A stretch of 64,000 nucleotides of DNA from JANPCX01 sp966211815 (GCA_966211815.1 CBIHOD010000002.1:1-64000), one strand, 5' to 3'; shown: positions 1 through 9,767, counted from the first letter of the stretch. Notes: generated by a model not told the origin, from the letters alone. Translations and numbers: made by a program.

Positions 1-71
1 TACGTTGGGCGCGGCACCTTAGACTCCGGGGTGGATTTGTTTCTGGGCCCTGAGGCTGGGGCTTCCTTCGC

Positions 72-1319
72 ATGTTCTGTTTCTTCAATAAAAAAGCGCC
101 GCCTACCGAGCCCCAGGCCACGCCGGCGCCGGCGGCTCCTGCGCCGCCGGCCACGGGGCTCGGCAAGTGGTTTGCTGGGTTTCAATCGCCGGCGCAGGCT
201 CCGGCCGCCCCCGCCCCCGCCCCAGCCCCCGCCCCTGCACCGGTTCCGCCCGTCAAGGAGGCCGCGGTCCCGGTCATCCCCGCCGCGCCGGTCGTGGCAC
301 CGTCGCCATCGACCGCCGCCCCGTCCCCGCCAGTGACACCCGAGGCGCCGCCGCGCCAGGGCTGGATGGACAAACTGCGCCAGGGCCTGCGAAAGACCGG
401 TTCGAGCATTTCCCAGGTTTTCACGGGCACGAAGATCGATGACGCGCTTTACGAAGACCTCGAATCCGCGCTGCTGATGGCCGACGCCGGGGTGCAGGCG
501 ACCGAATACCTGCTACGCGACCTGAAACGCCGCGTGAAAGACAGCAAGGCCACCGATCCGGCGCAGGTGAAAGCCTTGCTGGCGGATGCCCTGGCGGAGT
601 TGTTGAGGCCGCTCGAGGCCGGGCTGGTGGTGGGCGAGGAAACGCCGACGGTGATGATGGTGGTGGGCGTCAACGGCGCAGGCAAGACGACCAGCATCGG
701 CAAGCTCACGCTTCACCTGGCCCTAGCCGGCCAGCGCGTGCTGCTGGCCGCCGCCGACACTTTCCGTGCGGCCGCGCGCGAGCAGTTGTCGGTGTGGGCG
801 GACCGGGCCGACATGGCCGGTGCGCCGGGCACCCGGCCGCCGGTCGAGTTCGTCAGCCAGGAAGGCGGCGACCCGGCCGCGGTCAGTTTCGATGCCGTGG
901 TGGCCGGCAAGGCGCGCGGCTGCGATGTCGTGATCGCCGACACGGCGGGCCGCCTGCCGACGCAGCTGCATCTGATGGAAGAGCTCAAGAAGATCAAGCG
1001 CGTGATCGCCAAGGCCCAGGCCACTGCGCCGCATGAAGTGCTGCTGGTGGTGGACGGCAACACCGGGCAGAACGCGCTGGCCCAGGTGAAAGCCTTCGAC
1101 GAAGCGCTGGGCCTGACGGGCCTGATCGTGACCAAGCTCGACGGCACCGCCAAAGGCGGGGCCTTGGCCGCGATCGCGCTGTGGGCGAGGGAGCGCAAAA
1201 CCCCTTCCGGCGACGCGGCGCAGCGACGGCTCTCGGTCTATTTCATCGGTGTGGGCGAACAGCTCGAAGACCTGCAAACCTTCAACGCACAAGAATTTTC
1301 CCAGGCGTTACTGGCTTGA
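72..1319 (+). CDS. ftsY: Signal recognition particle receptor FtsY
   Basis: FtsY is the SRP GTPase receptor that docks ribosome-nascent chain complexes at the inner membrane through its interaction with Ffh. The 415-residue protein has a low-complexity Ala/Pro-rich N-terminal third (about residues 10-95), then the N domain and the G domain. Visible G motifs are GVNGAGKTT (199-207), DTAGR (290-294) and TKLDGTAKGG (354-363), with the C-terminal GVGEQLEDLQTF (393-404). There is a short extra stretch (about 372-387) between TKLDG and GVGE compared with usual FtsY. The Ala/Pro linker replaces the acidic A domain of E. coli FtsY. The start ATG was chosen because it gives MFCFFNKK, a common start of betaproteobacterial FtsY. 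Its partner gene ffh lies about 1 kb downstream on the opposite strand. Confidence 0.97.
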   Translation: MFCFFNKKAPPTEPQATPAPAAPAPPATGLGKWFAGFQSPAQAPAAPAPAPAPAPAPVPPVKEAAVPVIPAAPVVAPSPSTAAPSPPVTPEAPPRQGWMDKLRQGLRKTGSSISQVFTGTKIDDALYEDLESALLMADAGVQATEYLLRDLKRRVKDSKATDPAQVKALLADALAELLRPLEAGLVVGEETPTVMMVVGVNGAGKTTSIGKLTLHLALAGQRVLLAAADTFRAAAREQLSVWADRADMAGAPGTRPPVEFVSQEGGDPAAVSFDAVVAGKARGCDVVIADTAGRLPTQLHLMEELKKIKRVIAKAQATAPHEVLLVVDGNTGQNALAQVKAFDEALGLTGLIVTKLDGTAKGGALAAIALWARERKTPSGDAAQRRLSVYFIGVGEQLEDLQTFNAQEFSQALLA

Positions 1320-1322
1320 AAC

Positions 1323-1422
1323 CGGCCCGGCGCCTGCGCCGCTTTCGGGGTGCCGGGCCGCCCCGGTCCTGACTCAGCCCACGAACCCTGCGGTCGAGTG
1401 AGTGGCCCGCTGCTTTGCGGGC
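1323..1422. terminator. Two GC hairpins between convergent genes
   Basis: Between the ends of ftsY and the convergent DUF2726 gene there are two perfect inverted repeats. One has 9-bp arms (CGGCCCGGC at 1323-1331 and GCCGGGCCG at 1352-1360). The other has 6-bp arms (GCCCGC 1405-1410 and GCGGGC 1417-1422). Neither is followed by a T tract, so a terminator role is only inferred from position. Confidence 0.3.
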
Positions 1423-1454
1423 AAGGCCGGCGGCGGACCTCCCGCCCAACCGCT

Positions 1455-2207
1455 TCAGCGGCGCGTCGTGCCGCCGTGTTGCTGCTGCTGTTGTTGTTGC
1501 TGCCCGAGCGGCGCCAAAGGCACCGGTGCGGAGTCGAGGTCGTCGAACCAAGTGGACGGCGGCGCGTCGTTGAACTCGGCGGTGTCGGCCGCTGCCAGGG
1601 CATCGTCGTTGGCCGCCGGCGACACGGCCTTGGCCGCCCTGAGCGGCTCCGCGGGGTTGAATTCGACCGCGGGCGCCAGGCCGGACAGGCCGGTGGTCGC
1701 CGGGGAAGAACTCCACAGCAGCTGCCGCACCTGGGCCGCCGTCGGCAAGCCGTTTTCGGGCCAGATGTGCAGTGCCACGCCGGCGGCTTTCAGCGTCCTC
1801 GCCTTGCGGGCATTGCGCTTGGCGGCGCGCGAACCCGCTTGCTCGGCGCTGCCGCGCACCTCCACCACGGCGAACACCTTGCTGGCACGGTCGCAGATGA
1901 TCAGGTCGGCGCATTGGTGGCCGACGCGGCGCAGCCATTCCACATAGGAGCTGCGCGTGCTCACCTTGATGAACCGCGACAAGGGCACTTGCGACAGCAC
2001 CATGTATTCCGGCAGGGCCTCGCGCAGGGTGTCATACGCCTGCTGCTCCGCCGCGGTCATGACGCGCGTGACGCGCGGCTGCCAGCCGATCACGGTGTCG
2101 ATGGGTTCCCCTTTGACCGCGTGCGCCGGGTGGTTGGAACGCGTCCGGAGGTACCAGACGACCAGGCCTGCGAACACGAGCAGCAAGGGGATCAGGAGGT
2201 AGGACAC
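1455..2207 (-). CDS. Membrane-anchored DUF2726 domain protein (paralogue 1)
   Basis: About 250 residues with one N-terminal membrane anchor (SYLLIPLLLVFAGLVVWYL), then a domain of the DUF2726 type (MTAAEQQAYDTLREALPEY ... VLSQVPLSRF ... CDRASKVFAVVEV). DUF2726 has been compared to nuclease-like folds, but its function is unknown. I chose the GTG start at 2207 because it places the anchor at the very N-terminus, as in the paralogue at 53905-54771; an upstream in-frame ATG at 2294 would add about 29 residues. The C-terminus ends in eight consecutive glutamines encoded by a CTG/TTG repeat on the plus strand (1479-1502). It sits between ftsY and ffh, converging on ftsY. Cytoplasmic orientation of the domain is inferred. 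Confidence 0.75.
   Translation of the reverse strand: MSYLLIPLLLVFAGLVVWYLRTRSNHPAHAVKGEPIDTVIGWQPRVTRVMTAAEQQAYDTLREALPEYMVLSQVPLSRFIKVSTRSSYVEWLRRVGHQCADLIICDRASKVFAVVEVRGSAEQAGSRAAKRNARKARTLKAAGVALHIWPENGLPTAAQVRQLLWSSSPATTGLSGLAPAVEFNPAEPLRAAKAVSPAANDDALAAADTAEFNDAPPSTWFDDLDSAPVPLAPLGQQQQQQQQHGGTTRR
1479..1502 (-). repeat. Trinucleotide CAG/CAA tract coding poly-Gln
   Basis: Eight consecutive glutamine codons (CAG and CAA mixed; TTG/CTG on the plus strand) near the 3' end of the DUF2726 gene. The mixed codons lower slippage, but the tract could still vary in length between strains. Confidence 0.85.
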
Positions 2208-2381
2208 GGCGGCGGCTCGACGAGGTTGGATCGGGCTTTGACCATAGCCGCCGCCTTGAAGCGGGTCAATACCGACCTTCTCTGCCCCGCACACCGCGAG
2301 GTCACAAGGTGTTACGCCGCGTCACCGCCGCGCTGCCCCACGCCTCGGGGCCACGCTGCGGTGGAGGCGAGCGCCGCCCTT

Positions 2382-3773
2382 TCAGCGGAAGAAGCCGCCC
2401 GGGCCTTTGGGGCCGCCCATGCCGCCCATCCCACCCATGCGCTTCATCATCTTCATCAGGCCGCCGCCTTTCATCTTCTTCATCATGTCCCGCATCTGCT
2501 CGAACTGGTTGAGCAGGCGGTTGACGTCCTGCACCTGGACACCCGCGCCGGCCGCTACGCGGCGCTTGCGCGTGGCCTTGAGCAATTCGGGTTTCCTGCG
2601 CTCCTGCGGCGTCATCGAGCAAATGATGCCTTCCATGCGCCGGACGTCGCGTTCGGCGCGGTCCATGTCGGCCTGGCCGATCTGCCCGGCCTTGGCGGTG
2701 AGCTGCGTGGGCAGCTTGTCCATCAGGTTGGACAGCCCGCCCATTTTTTTCATCTGCGAGATCTGGGACAGGAAGTCGTTGAGGTCGAAGCTGTCGCCCG
2801 ACTTGACCTTGTCGGCCAGTTTCTGGGCGGCGGCCATGTCGACGCCCTGGCTCACCTGCTCGACCAGTGCGACGATGTCGCCCATGCCGAGCACGCGCTG
2901 CGCGTGGCGTTCGGCGTCGAACACCTCCAGGCCGTCGATCTTCTCGCTGACGCCGGCGAACTTGATCGGCGCGCCGGTCACCTGCCGAACCGACAGTGCC
3001 GCGCCGCCGCGCGAGTCGCCGTCCATCTTGGTGAGCACGATGCCGGTGAGCGGCAGCGCCTCCTTGAAGGCCTTGGCGGTGTTGACCGCGTCCTGGCCCT
3101 GCATCGCGTCGACGACGAAAAGCGTCTCGACCGGCTTGAGTTCGCCGTGCAGCGCCGAGATCTCCTTCATCAGCGCTTCGTCGATGGCCAGGCGCCCGGC
3201 GGTGTCCACCAGCAGCACGTCGAAGTAGTGCTTGCGCGCGTAGTCGATCGCGGCGCGGGCGATGTCCAGCGGTTTGTCGGTGCCCGTGGAGGGGAACCAT
3301 TCCGCGCCGGCTTGCTTGGTCACCAGTTTCAATTGGTCGATCGCCGCCGGGCGGTAGACGTCCGCGGAGACGGTCAGCACCTTCTTCTTGCGGCGCTCGA
3401 TCAGGTGCTTGGCCAGCTTGGCGGTGGTGGTGGTCTTGCCGGCGCCCTGCAGGCCGGCCATCAGGATCACCGCCGGCGGCTGGGCGGCGAGGTTGATGTC
3501 GGCCACGCCTTCGCCCATGGTGGCGGCCAGTTCGCGGTTGACGATGCCGACCAGCGCCTGTCCCGGCGACAGCGAGCCCACCACCTCGGCGCCGAGCGCC
3601 TTTTCTTTGACGCGGGCGATGAAGTCGCGCACCACGGGCAGGGCGACGTCCGCCTCCAGCAGGGCCATGCGCACCTCGCGCATCATTTCCTGCACGTTGT
3701 CTTCGGTGATGCGGGCCTGGCCGCGCATCGTTTTCACGAGGCGGCTCAGCCGGTCGGTGAGTGTGGATGCCAT
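2382..3773 (-). CDS. ffh: Signal recognition particle protein Ffh
   Basis: Ffh is the SRP54 GTPase that binds 4.5S RNA and signal sequences and delivers nascent membrane proteins to FtsY. The 463-residue protein shows the N domain, then the G domain with GLQGAGKTT (107-115), DTAGR (190-194) and TKMDGDSRGG. The C-terminal methionine-rich M domain runs from about residue 330 and ends in MMKKMKGGGLMKMMKRMGG-type repeats. Length and motifs are normal. The ATG at 3773 gives the usual MASTLTDRLSRL start. The gene is divergent from the CcsA-like gene at 3852, with 78 bp between them. The 4.5S RNA gene was not seen in this window. Confidence 0.98.
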   Translation of the reverse strand: MASTLTDRLSRLVKTMRGQARITEDNVQEMMREVRMALLEADVALPVVRDFIARVKEKALGAEVVGSLSPGQALVGIVNRELAATMGEGVADINLAAQPPAVILMAGLQGAGKTTTTAKLAKHLIERRKKKVLTVSADVYRPAAIDQLKLVTKQAGAEWFPSTGTDKPLDIARAAIDYARKHYFDVLLVDTAGRLAIDEALMKEISALHGELKPVETLFVVDAMQGQDAVNTAKAFKEALPLTGIVLTKMDGDSRGGAALSVRQVTGAPIKFAGVSEKIDGLEVFDAERHAQRVLGMGDIVALVEQVSQGVDMAAAQKLADKVKSGDSFDLNDFLSQISQMKKMGGLSNLMDKLPTQLTAKAGQIGQADMDRAERDVRRMEGIICSMTPQERRKPELLKATRKRRVAAGAGVQVQDVNRLLNQFEQMRDMMKKMKGGGLMKMMKRMGGMGGMGGPKGPGGFFR

Positions 3774-3851
3774 GGGGGAGGAGGGGAGGAGGGCGGCGTG
3801 CCGGGAAGGCCGCGCCTCGGGGCTGCGGAAGTACGAAAGTACACTGGGCGG

Positions 3852-4703
3852 ATGATTCTATCGCCCACCTTTTCGCCCGGCGCCGCCGCCGGGCTCCCGA
3901 TGTGGTGGACGCTTTCCAGCGTGGTCGCGCTGCTGGCCTATGTGCTGGCGGGCTGGATGTCGGAGTCGCCCCGGCAGCGCCTTCAGGGCCTGCTGCTGGC
4001 CGCCTGGGCGGCGCATGGGCTGGCCATCCTGTTCGATGTCAGCGGCCTGGTCGGCGACCCGGCGTCGGGTGTGGTGTCCCGCGGCGCGCGTTTCGGCTTC
4101 GCGCCGGCGCTGTCGGTCACCGTGTGGCTGGTGCTGACGGTCTACCTGCTGGAAAGCCGCTTCCTTCCGATCACCGGCATGCGCCGCCCGCTGGCCTGGC
4201 TGGGCGCGGCGGCGGTGGTGCTGGCCTGGCTGTTCCCGGGCGAGGTCAGGCCCCAGGCCACGTCGCCCTGGCAGCCTTTGCATTGGGTGCTGGGCATCGC
4301 GTCTTACGGCCTGTTCGGCGTGGCCGTGCTGCATGGCGCGCTTTTGCGCCGCGCCGACCGCCAGATGCGCCGGCAGGCCGCGGTGGTGCTGGCGCCGCTC
4401 GGTCTGCCGCTGCTGAAACTCGAACAGCTGACCTTCCGTTTTGTCGCCTGGGGTTTCGCCGTTCTGACGGCGGCCCTGATGCTGGGCGCCTGGTTCGCCC
4501 ATCCCTGGCGCTGGGATCACAAGGCGGTGCTGTCCCTCCTGGCCTGGGGCGTGTTCGCCGCCTTGCTTCTGGGTCGGCAGTGGCTGGGCTGGCGCGGCCC
4601 GGTGGCCACCCGCTGGCTGTTCATCGGGGCGGGCCTGCTCTTGCTCGCCTATGTGGGTTCCCGTTTCGTCCTGGAAGTCGTGCTGCACCGCGCGGCGCCT
4701 TGA
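3852..4703 (+). CDS. CcsA/YpjD-like cytochrome c assembly-type inner-membrane protein
   Basis: A 283-residue polytopic membrane protein with about eight hydrophobic segments. It resembles the YpjD/HemX branch of the CcsA/CcmC family, which sits beside ffh in many proteobacteria. The segment around WQPLHWVLGIASYGLFG and the later HPWRWDHKAVLSLLAWGVF carry the family-type histidines and tryptophans. The reading frame is open far upstream (to 1350) without being coding, so I placed the start at the ATG at 3852, just before MILSPTFSPGAAAGLPMWWT. A role in cytochrome c maturation is not established for this branch. It is followed by the PP0621-type and pilS genes on the same strand. Confidence 0.85.
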   Translation: MILSPTFSPGAAAGLPMWWTLSSVVALLAYVLAGWMSESPRQRLQGLLLAAWAAHGLAILFDVSGLVGDPASGVVSRGARFGFAPALSVTVWLVLTVYLLESRFLPITGMRRPLAWLGAAAVVLAWLFPGEVRPQATSPWQPLHWVLGIASYGLFGVAVLHGALLRRADRQMRRQAAVVLAPLGLPLLKLEQLTFRFVAWGFAVLTAALMLGAWFAHPWRWDHKAVLSLLAWGVFAALLLGRQWLGWRGPVATRWLFIGAGLLLLAYVGSRFVLEVVLHRAAP

Positions 4704-4790
4704 CCCCATGCCGAAGGCGAACCCGCACGCGTCGACTGGTCTGCCCGCCCGGGCCGCCGTCGCGCCCGCGGGCCCGGCGAGGCCGCGGGC

Positions 4791-5042
4791 ATGAGGCTCC
4801 TCTTGCTGCTGGCGGCGGTCGTCGCGCTGGTGTGGCTGGTGCGCCGGGCGGTGGGTTCGCCGCCGCCCCGCCGCCCGCCGTCCGCAGGCCTGGGGACGGG
4901 CCTTGCGAATGAAAACATGGTGGCGTGCGCGGTCTGCCGGCTGCACCTGCCGCAGGGCGAGGCGGTCTGGGAGGAAGGCCGCGCCTTCTGCGGCGAGGCC
5001 CACCGCGCGGTATTCCTCAAGGACGCGGATTCGGCGCCATGA
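4791..5042 (+). CDS. Small PP0621-family protein with zinc-finger-like cysteines
   Basis: An 83-residue protein with an N-terminal hydrophobic anchor (RLLLLLAAVVALVWLVRRAV) and a C-terminal cysteine cluster: C-x2-C (CAVC), then C-x3-H (CGEAH). This matches the PP0621/MYND-finger type small proteins found next to pilS in pseudomonads and Burkholderiales. Its stop codon overlaps the start of pilS in an ATGA arrangement (5039-5042), implying translational coupling. Function is unknown; metal binding is inferred from the cysteine spacing. Confidence 0.8.
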   Translation: MRLLLLLAAVVALVWLVRRAVGSPPPRRPPSAGLGTGLANENMVACAVCRLHLPQGEAVWEEGRAFCGEAHRAVFLKDADSAP

Positions 5043-7003
5043 CCGGGAACAACGGCGGACAGCAGCCCAGGGACAGACGACGCGGGGACAGGCGGCGCGG
5101 CGCCCCCCGGCCGGACACGCGCGCGCAAGAATCCTGGTTCGGGGCGATCGGCGTCAGCCCCGACACCGAGCAAGGCGAGGGCCAGGGTTTCAACGAGCAG
5201 GATGAATCGCAATTCGAGCCGGGTTGGCGCGGCGGCCGGCGGTCGCAGGCCGACTCGCGTTTCTTGTCGCGCCAGGCGCGGCGGCTGATCATCGCGGGCT
5301 ACAACGCCTTCGAACGCATCTACCGGGCCTTCCTCGGCGCGCGCGCGGCCCTGGGCGTCGCCCTGGTGGTCGCCCTGGGCGCCTCGGGCTTCTTCGGCGG
5401 CCGGCCCACGCTGCAGGTCACGGTGGTCAGCCTGGCCTACGCGGTGCTTGCTGTGGCGGCCTGGCTGTGGCCGCAATCGCGCGGTTTTTCGCCCGCCGAG
5501 CCGGGTTTGAACGGCGGCGTCGAACCCAGGACGATCGACCTGCACAAGCTGAGCCGCAGGCAGTGGGCGGCCACGATCGGGGTGGACATCGTCTGCTTCT
5601 CCAGCCTGCACTTGCTGTCGCCGACGACCACGTTCAACTATGTGGCGATGCTCGTCCTGCCGGTGCTGATGGGTGGGGTGTTGACGCCGCGATTGAGCGC
5701 GCTGGCCACGGCGGCCTGCGTCGCCCTGACGCTGCTGGCGGCGGCGTGGTTCTCCGCGTCGGCCGGCGTCGGCGCGGCCACCACGCTGATGGCGCAGGCC
5801 GGCCTCACCGGGATGGGCCTGTTCGTGATCGCCATCCTGGCGGGGGAATTGGCCAACCGGCTCGCGCGCGAGGAGCTGACCGCCAAAGGCAGCCTGGAGC
5901 TGGCCCGCCAGCAAGCGCAGTTGAACCGCTTGATGATCGAGGAAATGCAGGACGGCGTGCTCGTCGTCGACCGCAAAGGCCGGGTGCGGGCCGCCAACCC
6001 GGCGGCGCGACGTCTGCTCGCCGCGCACGGCATGTGCGCGCCCGCGCCGTTCCGCCTGCGCGGCGCGCCGGAATGGGACCGCCTGGCCGGCACGGTCGAC
6101 CAGGCCCTGGTCGACGGCCGCTGGCCGGAGGAAGGCAGCGACGTCACGCTGACTTTCGACGGCGGGTTGCGGCGCACGCTGCGTGTGCGCATCCGCTTCA
6201 CGCGGCGCACCGGCTCGACCGCCAACGAGGAGTTCTGCGTCCTGCTGCTGGAGGACGTGCGCAGCATGCAGGCGCGCTCGCGCCAGGAGAAGCTGGCCGC
6301 GATGGGGCGCGTTTCGGCGGGCATCGCCCACGAGATACGCAACCCGCTGGCGGCGATCTCCCAGGCCAACGCGCTGTTGTCCGAGGACGCCGCCACGCCG
6401 CAGCAGCAGCAACTCACCCGCATGGTCAGCGAGAACGTCGACCGGCTCAAGCGCATCGTCGACGACGTGATGGAAGTGGCCCCCGGCGGCACGCCGCGGG
6501 CCAGCGTGGTCGACCTGACCGCGCTGGTGGGCGCCGCCTGCAGCGAGTGGGCGCTGGCGATCGGCCTGCCGATGGACGGCAGCAGCCTGCTGAAAGTCGA
6601 CTTGCCCGAGCATCCGATCGGCGCGTTGTTCGATGACGAGCACCTCCGCCGGGTGCTCGTGAACCTCTTGGACAACGCCTACCGCCACGCCAGCCGCCGG
6701 CCGGGGTCGGTGCAGGTGCAGCTGGATTCGCACGGGTTGTCCGGCGCGCAATTGCTTGTCGGCAGCGACGGCGACGCGATCGCTCCGGACGTGGAGCAGC
6801 ACCTGTTCGAGCCCTTCTTCTCCACGCGCAGCCGGGGCACCGGCCTGGGCCTGTACATTTGCCGCGAACTTTGCGAGCGATACGGCGCCAGCATCGACTA
6901 CCGCCGCCGCCAGACCGACGCCGGGCCGCGCAACGAGTTCTTCGTGCGCATGCCCCAGAAGGCGCTGGACACCCCCGATCCCCGTCTGCACCTGCCGAGC
7001 TGA
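5039..7003 (+). CDS. pilS: Type IV pilus sensor histidine kinase PilS
   Basis: Sensor kinase of the PilS-PilR pair, which controls sigma-54-dependent pilin transcription. The 654-residue protein has a charged N-terminal extension of about 90 residues, several transmembrane helices (about 105-285), then a PAS-like segment (EEMQDGVLVVDRKGRVRAAN). The HisKA box is AGIAHEIRNPLAA with the phosphoacceptor near His431. A HATPase domain follows with NLLDNAYRHA, a divergent G1 region (SDGDAIAPD) and GTGLGLYICREL. The start ATG overlaps the upstream stop. The N-terminal extension is longer and richer in Arg/Gly than usual. pilR follows 54 bp downstream. Confidence 0.93.
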   Translation: MTGNNGGQQPRDRRRGDRRRGAPRPDTRAQESWFGAIGVSPDTEQGEGQGFNEQDESQFEPGWRGGRRSQADSRFLSRQARRLIIAGYNAFERIYRAFLGARAALGVALVVALGASGFFGGRPTLQVTVVSLAYAVLAVAAWLWPQSRGFSPAEPGLNGGVEPRTIDLHKLSRRQWAATIGVDIVCFSSLHLLSPTTTFNYVAMLVLPVLMGGVLTPRLSALATAACVALTLLAAAWFSASAGVGAATTLMAQAGLTGMGLFVIAILAGELANRLAREELTAKGSLELARQQAQLNRLMIEEMQDGVLVVDRKGRVRAANPAARRLLAAHGMCAPAPFRLRGAPEWDRLAGTVDQALVDGRWPEEGSDVTLTFDGGLRRTLRVRIRFTRRTGSTANEEFCVLLLEDVRSMQARSRQEKLAAMGRVSAGIAHEIRNPLAAISQANALLSEDAATPQQQQLTRMVSENVDRLKRIVDDVMEVAPGGTPRASVVDLTALVGAACSEWALAIGLPMDGSSLLKVDLPEHPIGALFDDEHLRRVLVNLLDNAYRHASRRPGSVQVQLDSHGLSGAQLLVGSDGDAIAPDVEQHLFEPFFSTRSRGTGLGLYICRELCERYGASIDYRRRQTDAGPRNEFFVRMPQKALDTPDPRLHLPS

Positions 7004-7057
7004 CCGCGATGGGGCGCGGGCTGCCCTTTAGTGTGAACAGGCTCTAGACTGCGACCC

Positions 7058-8614
<1,557 letters not shown>

Positions 8615-8627
8615 CCCGAAGGGAAGC

Positions 8628-9221
8628 ATGCGTCGAAAGGGCTCCTGGACCGACGGCTGGTGGCGCCACGCCCGGGCCTGCCCGTCGCCCAACTTCGGCC
8701 CGAGGCCTCCGGCCACCGCGGTCGACATGGTGGTGGTGCACTCCATCAGCCTGCCGCCCGGCGTCTATGGCGGCGACGCGATCCAGCGCTTCTTCACCAA
8801 CCGCCTCGACGCGTCGGCCCACCCTTATTTCGAATCGCTTCGCGGCGTGGAGGTCTCGGCGCATTTCGTCATCCACCGCCAGGGGCTGGTGCGGCAATTC
8901 GTCTCTTGCGACGACCGGGCCTGGCACGCGGGCCGCTCGAGCTGGCAAGGGCGCGACGGCTGCAACGACTTTTCCGTCGGCATCGAGCTGGAAGGACTGG
9001 AAGGCGAACGCTTCGAACCGGCGCAGTACCGGCAGCTGGCCGCGCTGATTCGCGCTTTGCGCGGCCGCTACCCGATCCGCCAAGTCGTGGGGCACGAACA
9101 TGTCGCTCCGGCCCGCAAGGGCGATCCCGGCGCGGGTTTCGACTGGGGGCTTTTGCGGCGCCTGTTGCGGTGGAACGATCGGTGTTTTCCCGCTGGTGTT
9201 TTGCATCGGGTAAGGATGTGA
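8628..9221 (+). CDS. ampD: 1,6-anhydro-N-acetylmuramyl-L-alanine amidase AmpD
   Basis: Cytoplasmic zinc amidase that removes the stem peptide from anhydromuropeptides during cell-wall recycling, and so lowers the AmpR-inducing signal where ampC is present. The 197-residue protein is of the amidase_2 fold: VVVHSISLPPG (Zn ligand His near 38), ISSHF-type strand VSAHFVIHRQG, and VVGHEHVAPARKGDPG carrying the second His and the Asp. The start ATG is preceded by GAAGGGAAG, a good ribosome-binding site. It lies 13 bp after pilR, an order common in Burkholderiales. The anmK gene of the same recycling pathway is elsewhere in the window (58765-59964). Confidence 0.95.
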   Translation: MRRKGSWTDGWWRHARACPSPNFGPRPPATAVDMVVVHSISLPPGVYGGDAIQRFFTNRLDASAHPYFESLRGVEVSAHFVIHRQGLVRQFVSCDDRAWHAGRSSWQGRDGCNDFSVGIELEGLEGERFEPAQYRQLAALIRALRGRYPIRQVVGHEHVAPARKGDPGAGFDWGLLRRLLRWNDRCFPAGVLHRVRM

Positions 9222-9454
9222 AACAAGGTGGGCCGCGGATGGCCGTTCCGGGCGCCCGCCGCGCCGGCCGCGTCACCTGAAAGCCGGCGCGGGTCTGCGC
9301 AGCTTTTGCGCCGCCCGGGCGCGTGGATCCATGCTTTCCGCCTGCCGGCCCAGCGCCGCCGCAGCTTGCACGGAGGTGTGCCGCGACGCTGCCGCGGCCC
9401 TTCGCCACGATGCGGAAACCCCTTCTCGGCCCTTTGCGCCACTTCATTGAAAGT

Positions 9455-9470
9455 ACGCTAGCGGTAGTGC
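9455..9470. promoter_or_regulatory. NrdR box-like site 1
   Basis: ACGCTAGCGGTAGTGC resembles the NrdR consensus acaCwAtATaTwGtgt in its outer parts (C-W-A and T-W-G-T-G), but is weak in the middle. It ends right before the -35 hexamer of the nrdA promoter and starts 31 bp upstream of box 2. That is three helical turns, the spacing expected for paired NrdR boxes. Confidence 0.5.
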
Positions 9471-9499
9471 TTGAGATGGGATTTGGCCCCAGATATAGT
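9471..9499 (+). promoter_or_regulatory. Sigma-70 promoter of nrdAB
   Basis: TTGAGA (9471-9476), a 17-bp spacer and TATAGT (9494-9499) form a near-consensus promoter. The -10 hexamer lies inside the second NrdR-like box and the first box abuts the -35, an arrangement expected for repression by NrdR. The predicted transcription start is near 9506, giving a leader of about 260 nt before nrdA. Confidence 0.65.
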
Positions 9500-9501
9500 G
9501 T
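9486..9501. promoter_or_regulatory. NrdR box-like site 2
   Basis: GCCCCAGATATAGTGT matches the right half of the NrdR consensus closely (ATATAGTGT) and the C-x-A of the left half. It covers the -10 hexamer of the nrdA promoter. Together with site 1 it supports ATP/dATP-controlled repression by NrdR, whose gene is not in this window. Confidence 0.6.
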
Positions 9502-9506
9502 GTCGC

Positions 9507-9767
9507 CATGTTATGCTTCGGTATCGATCCAGGGAGTCGGCAGGCCACGGAAAGTGAGCCACGCGCGGCGCGGAAAACCGCCGCGACGAGCACTTCTGTC
9601 AACGCGCCGAGGAAGCGCGCGCCCGCAAGCAGACAACAGCCGATCCTGCAATTCTTCCGACTCAAAACCGTGTCGACGACAGCGGCCGCGACCGTGGCCC
9701 GCGCATCGACCGGGACCGAATGAAACGCCGCGAACACGGCACGACACCACCTTCAAAAGGGGAATCC
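9507..9767 (+). other. Long nrdA leader region
   Basis: Between the predicted start of transcription and the nrdA ATG there are about 260 nt with no recognised gene. It contains a GC hairpin around 9568-9590 (GCGGC ... GCCGC arms) and an unsupported 71-codon open frame (9508-9723). That frame begins almost at the predicted +1 and ends in an ATGA overlap with an upstream in-frame ATG of nrdA (9720). The frame has weaker third-position GC bias than neighbouring genes, so I do not call it a gene. The rest of the gap back to ampD (9222-9454) shows nothing recognisable. Confidence 0.4.

Noticed and set aside
16..71. Promoter for ftsY at the left edge.
   Set aside because: No -35/-10 pair with acceptable spacing is visible in the 71 bp available.
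1350..3851. Very long open plus-strand frame (1350-4703) that could read as a 1117-residue protein.
   Set aside because: The first 830 codons are antisense to the DUF2726 and ffh genes and have no protein-like character; only the last part (from 3852) is the CcsA-like gene.
4649..6991. 780-residue minus-strand frame opposite pilS.
   Set aside because: Composition (Arg, Gln, His, Ala rich) is that of an antisense shadow; pilS has all expected kinase motifs.
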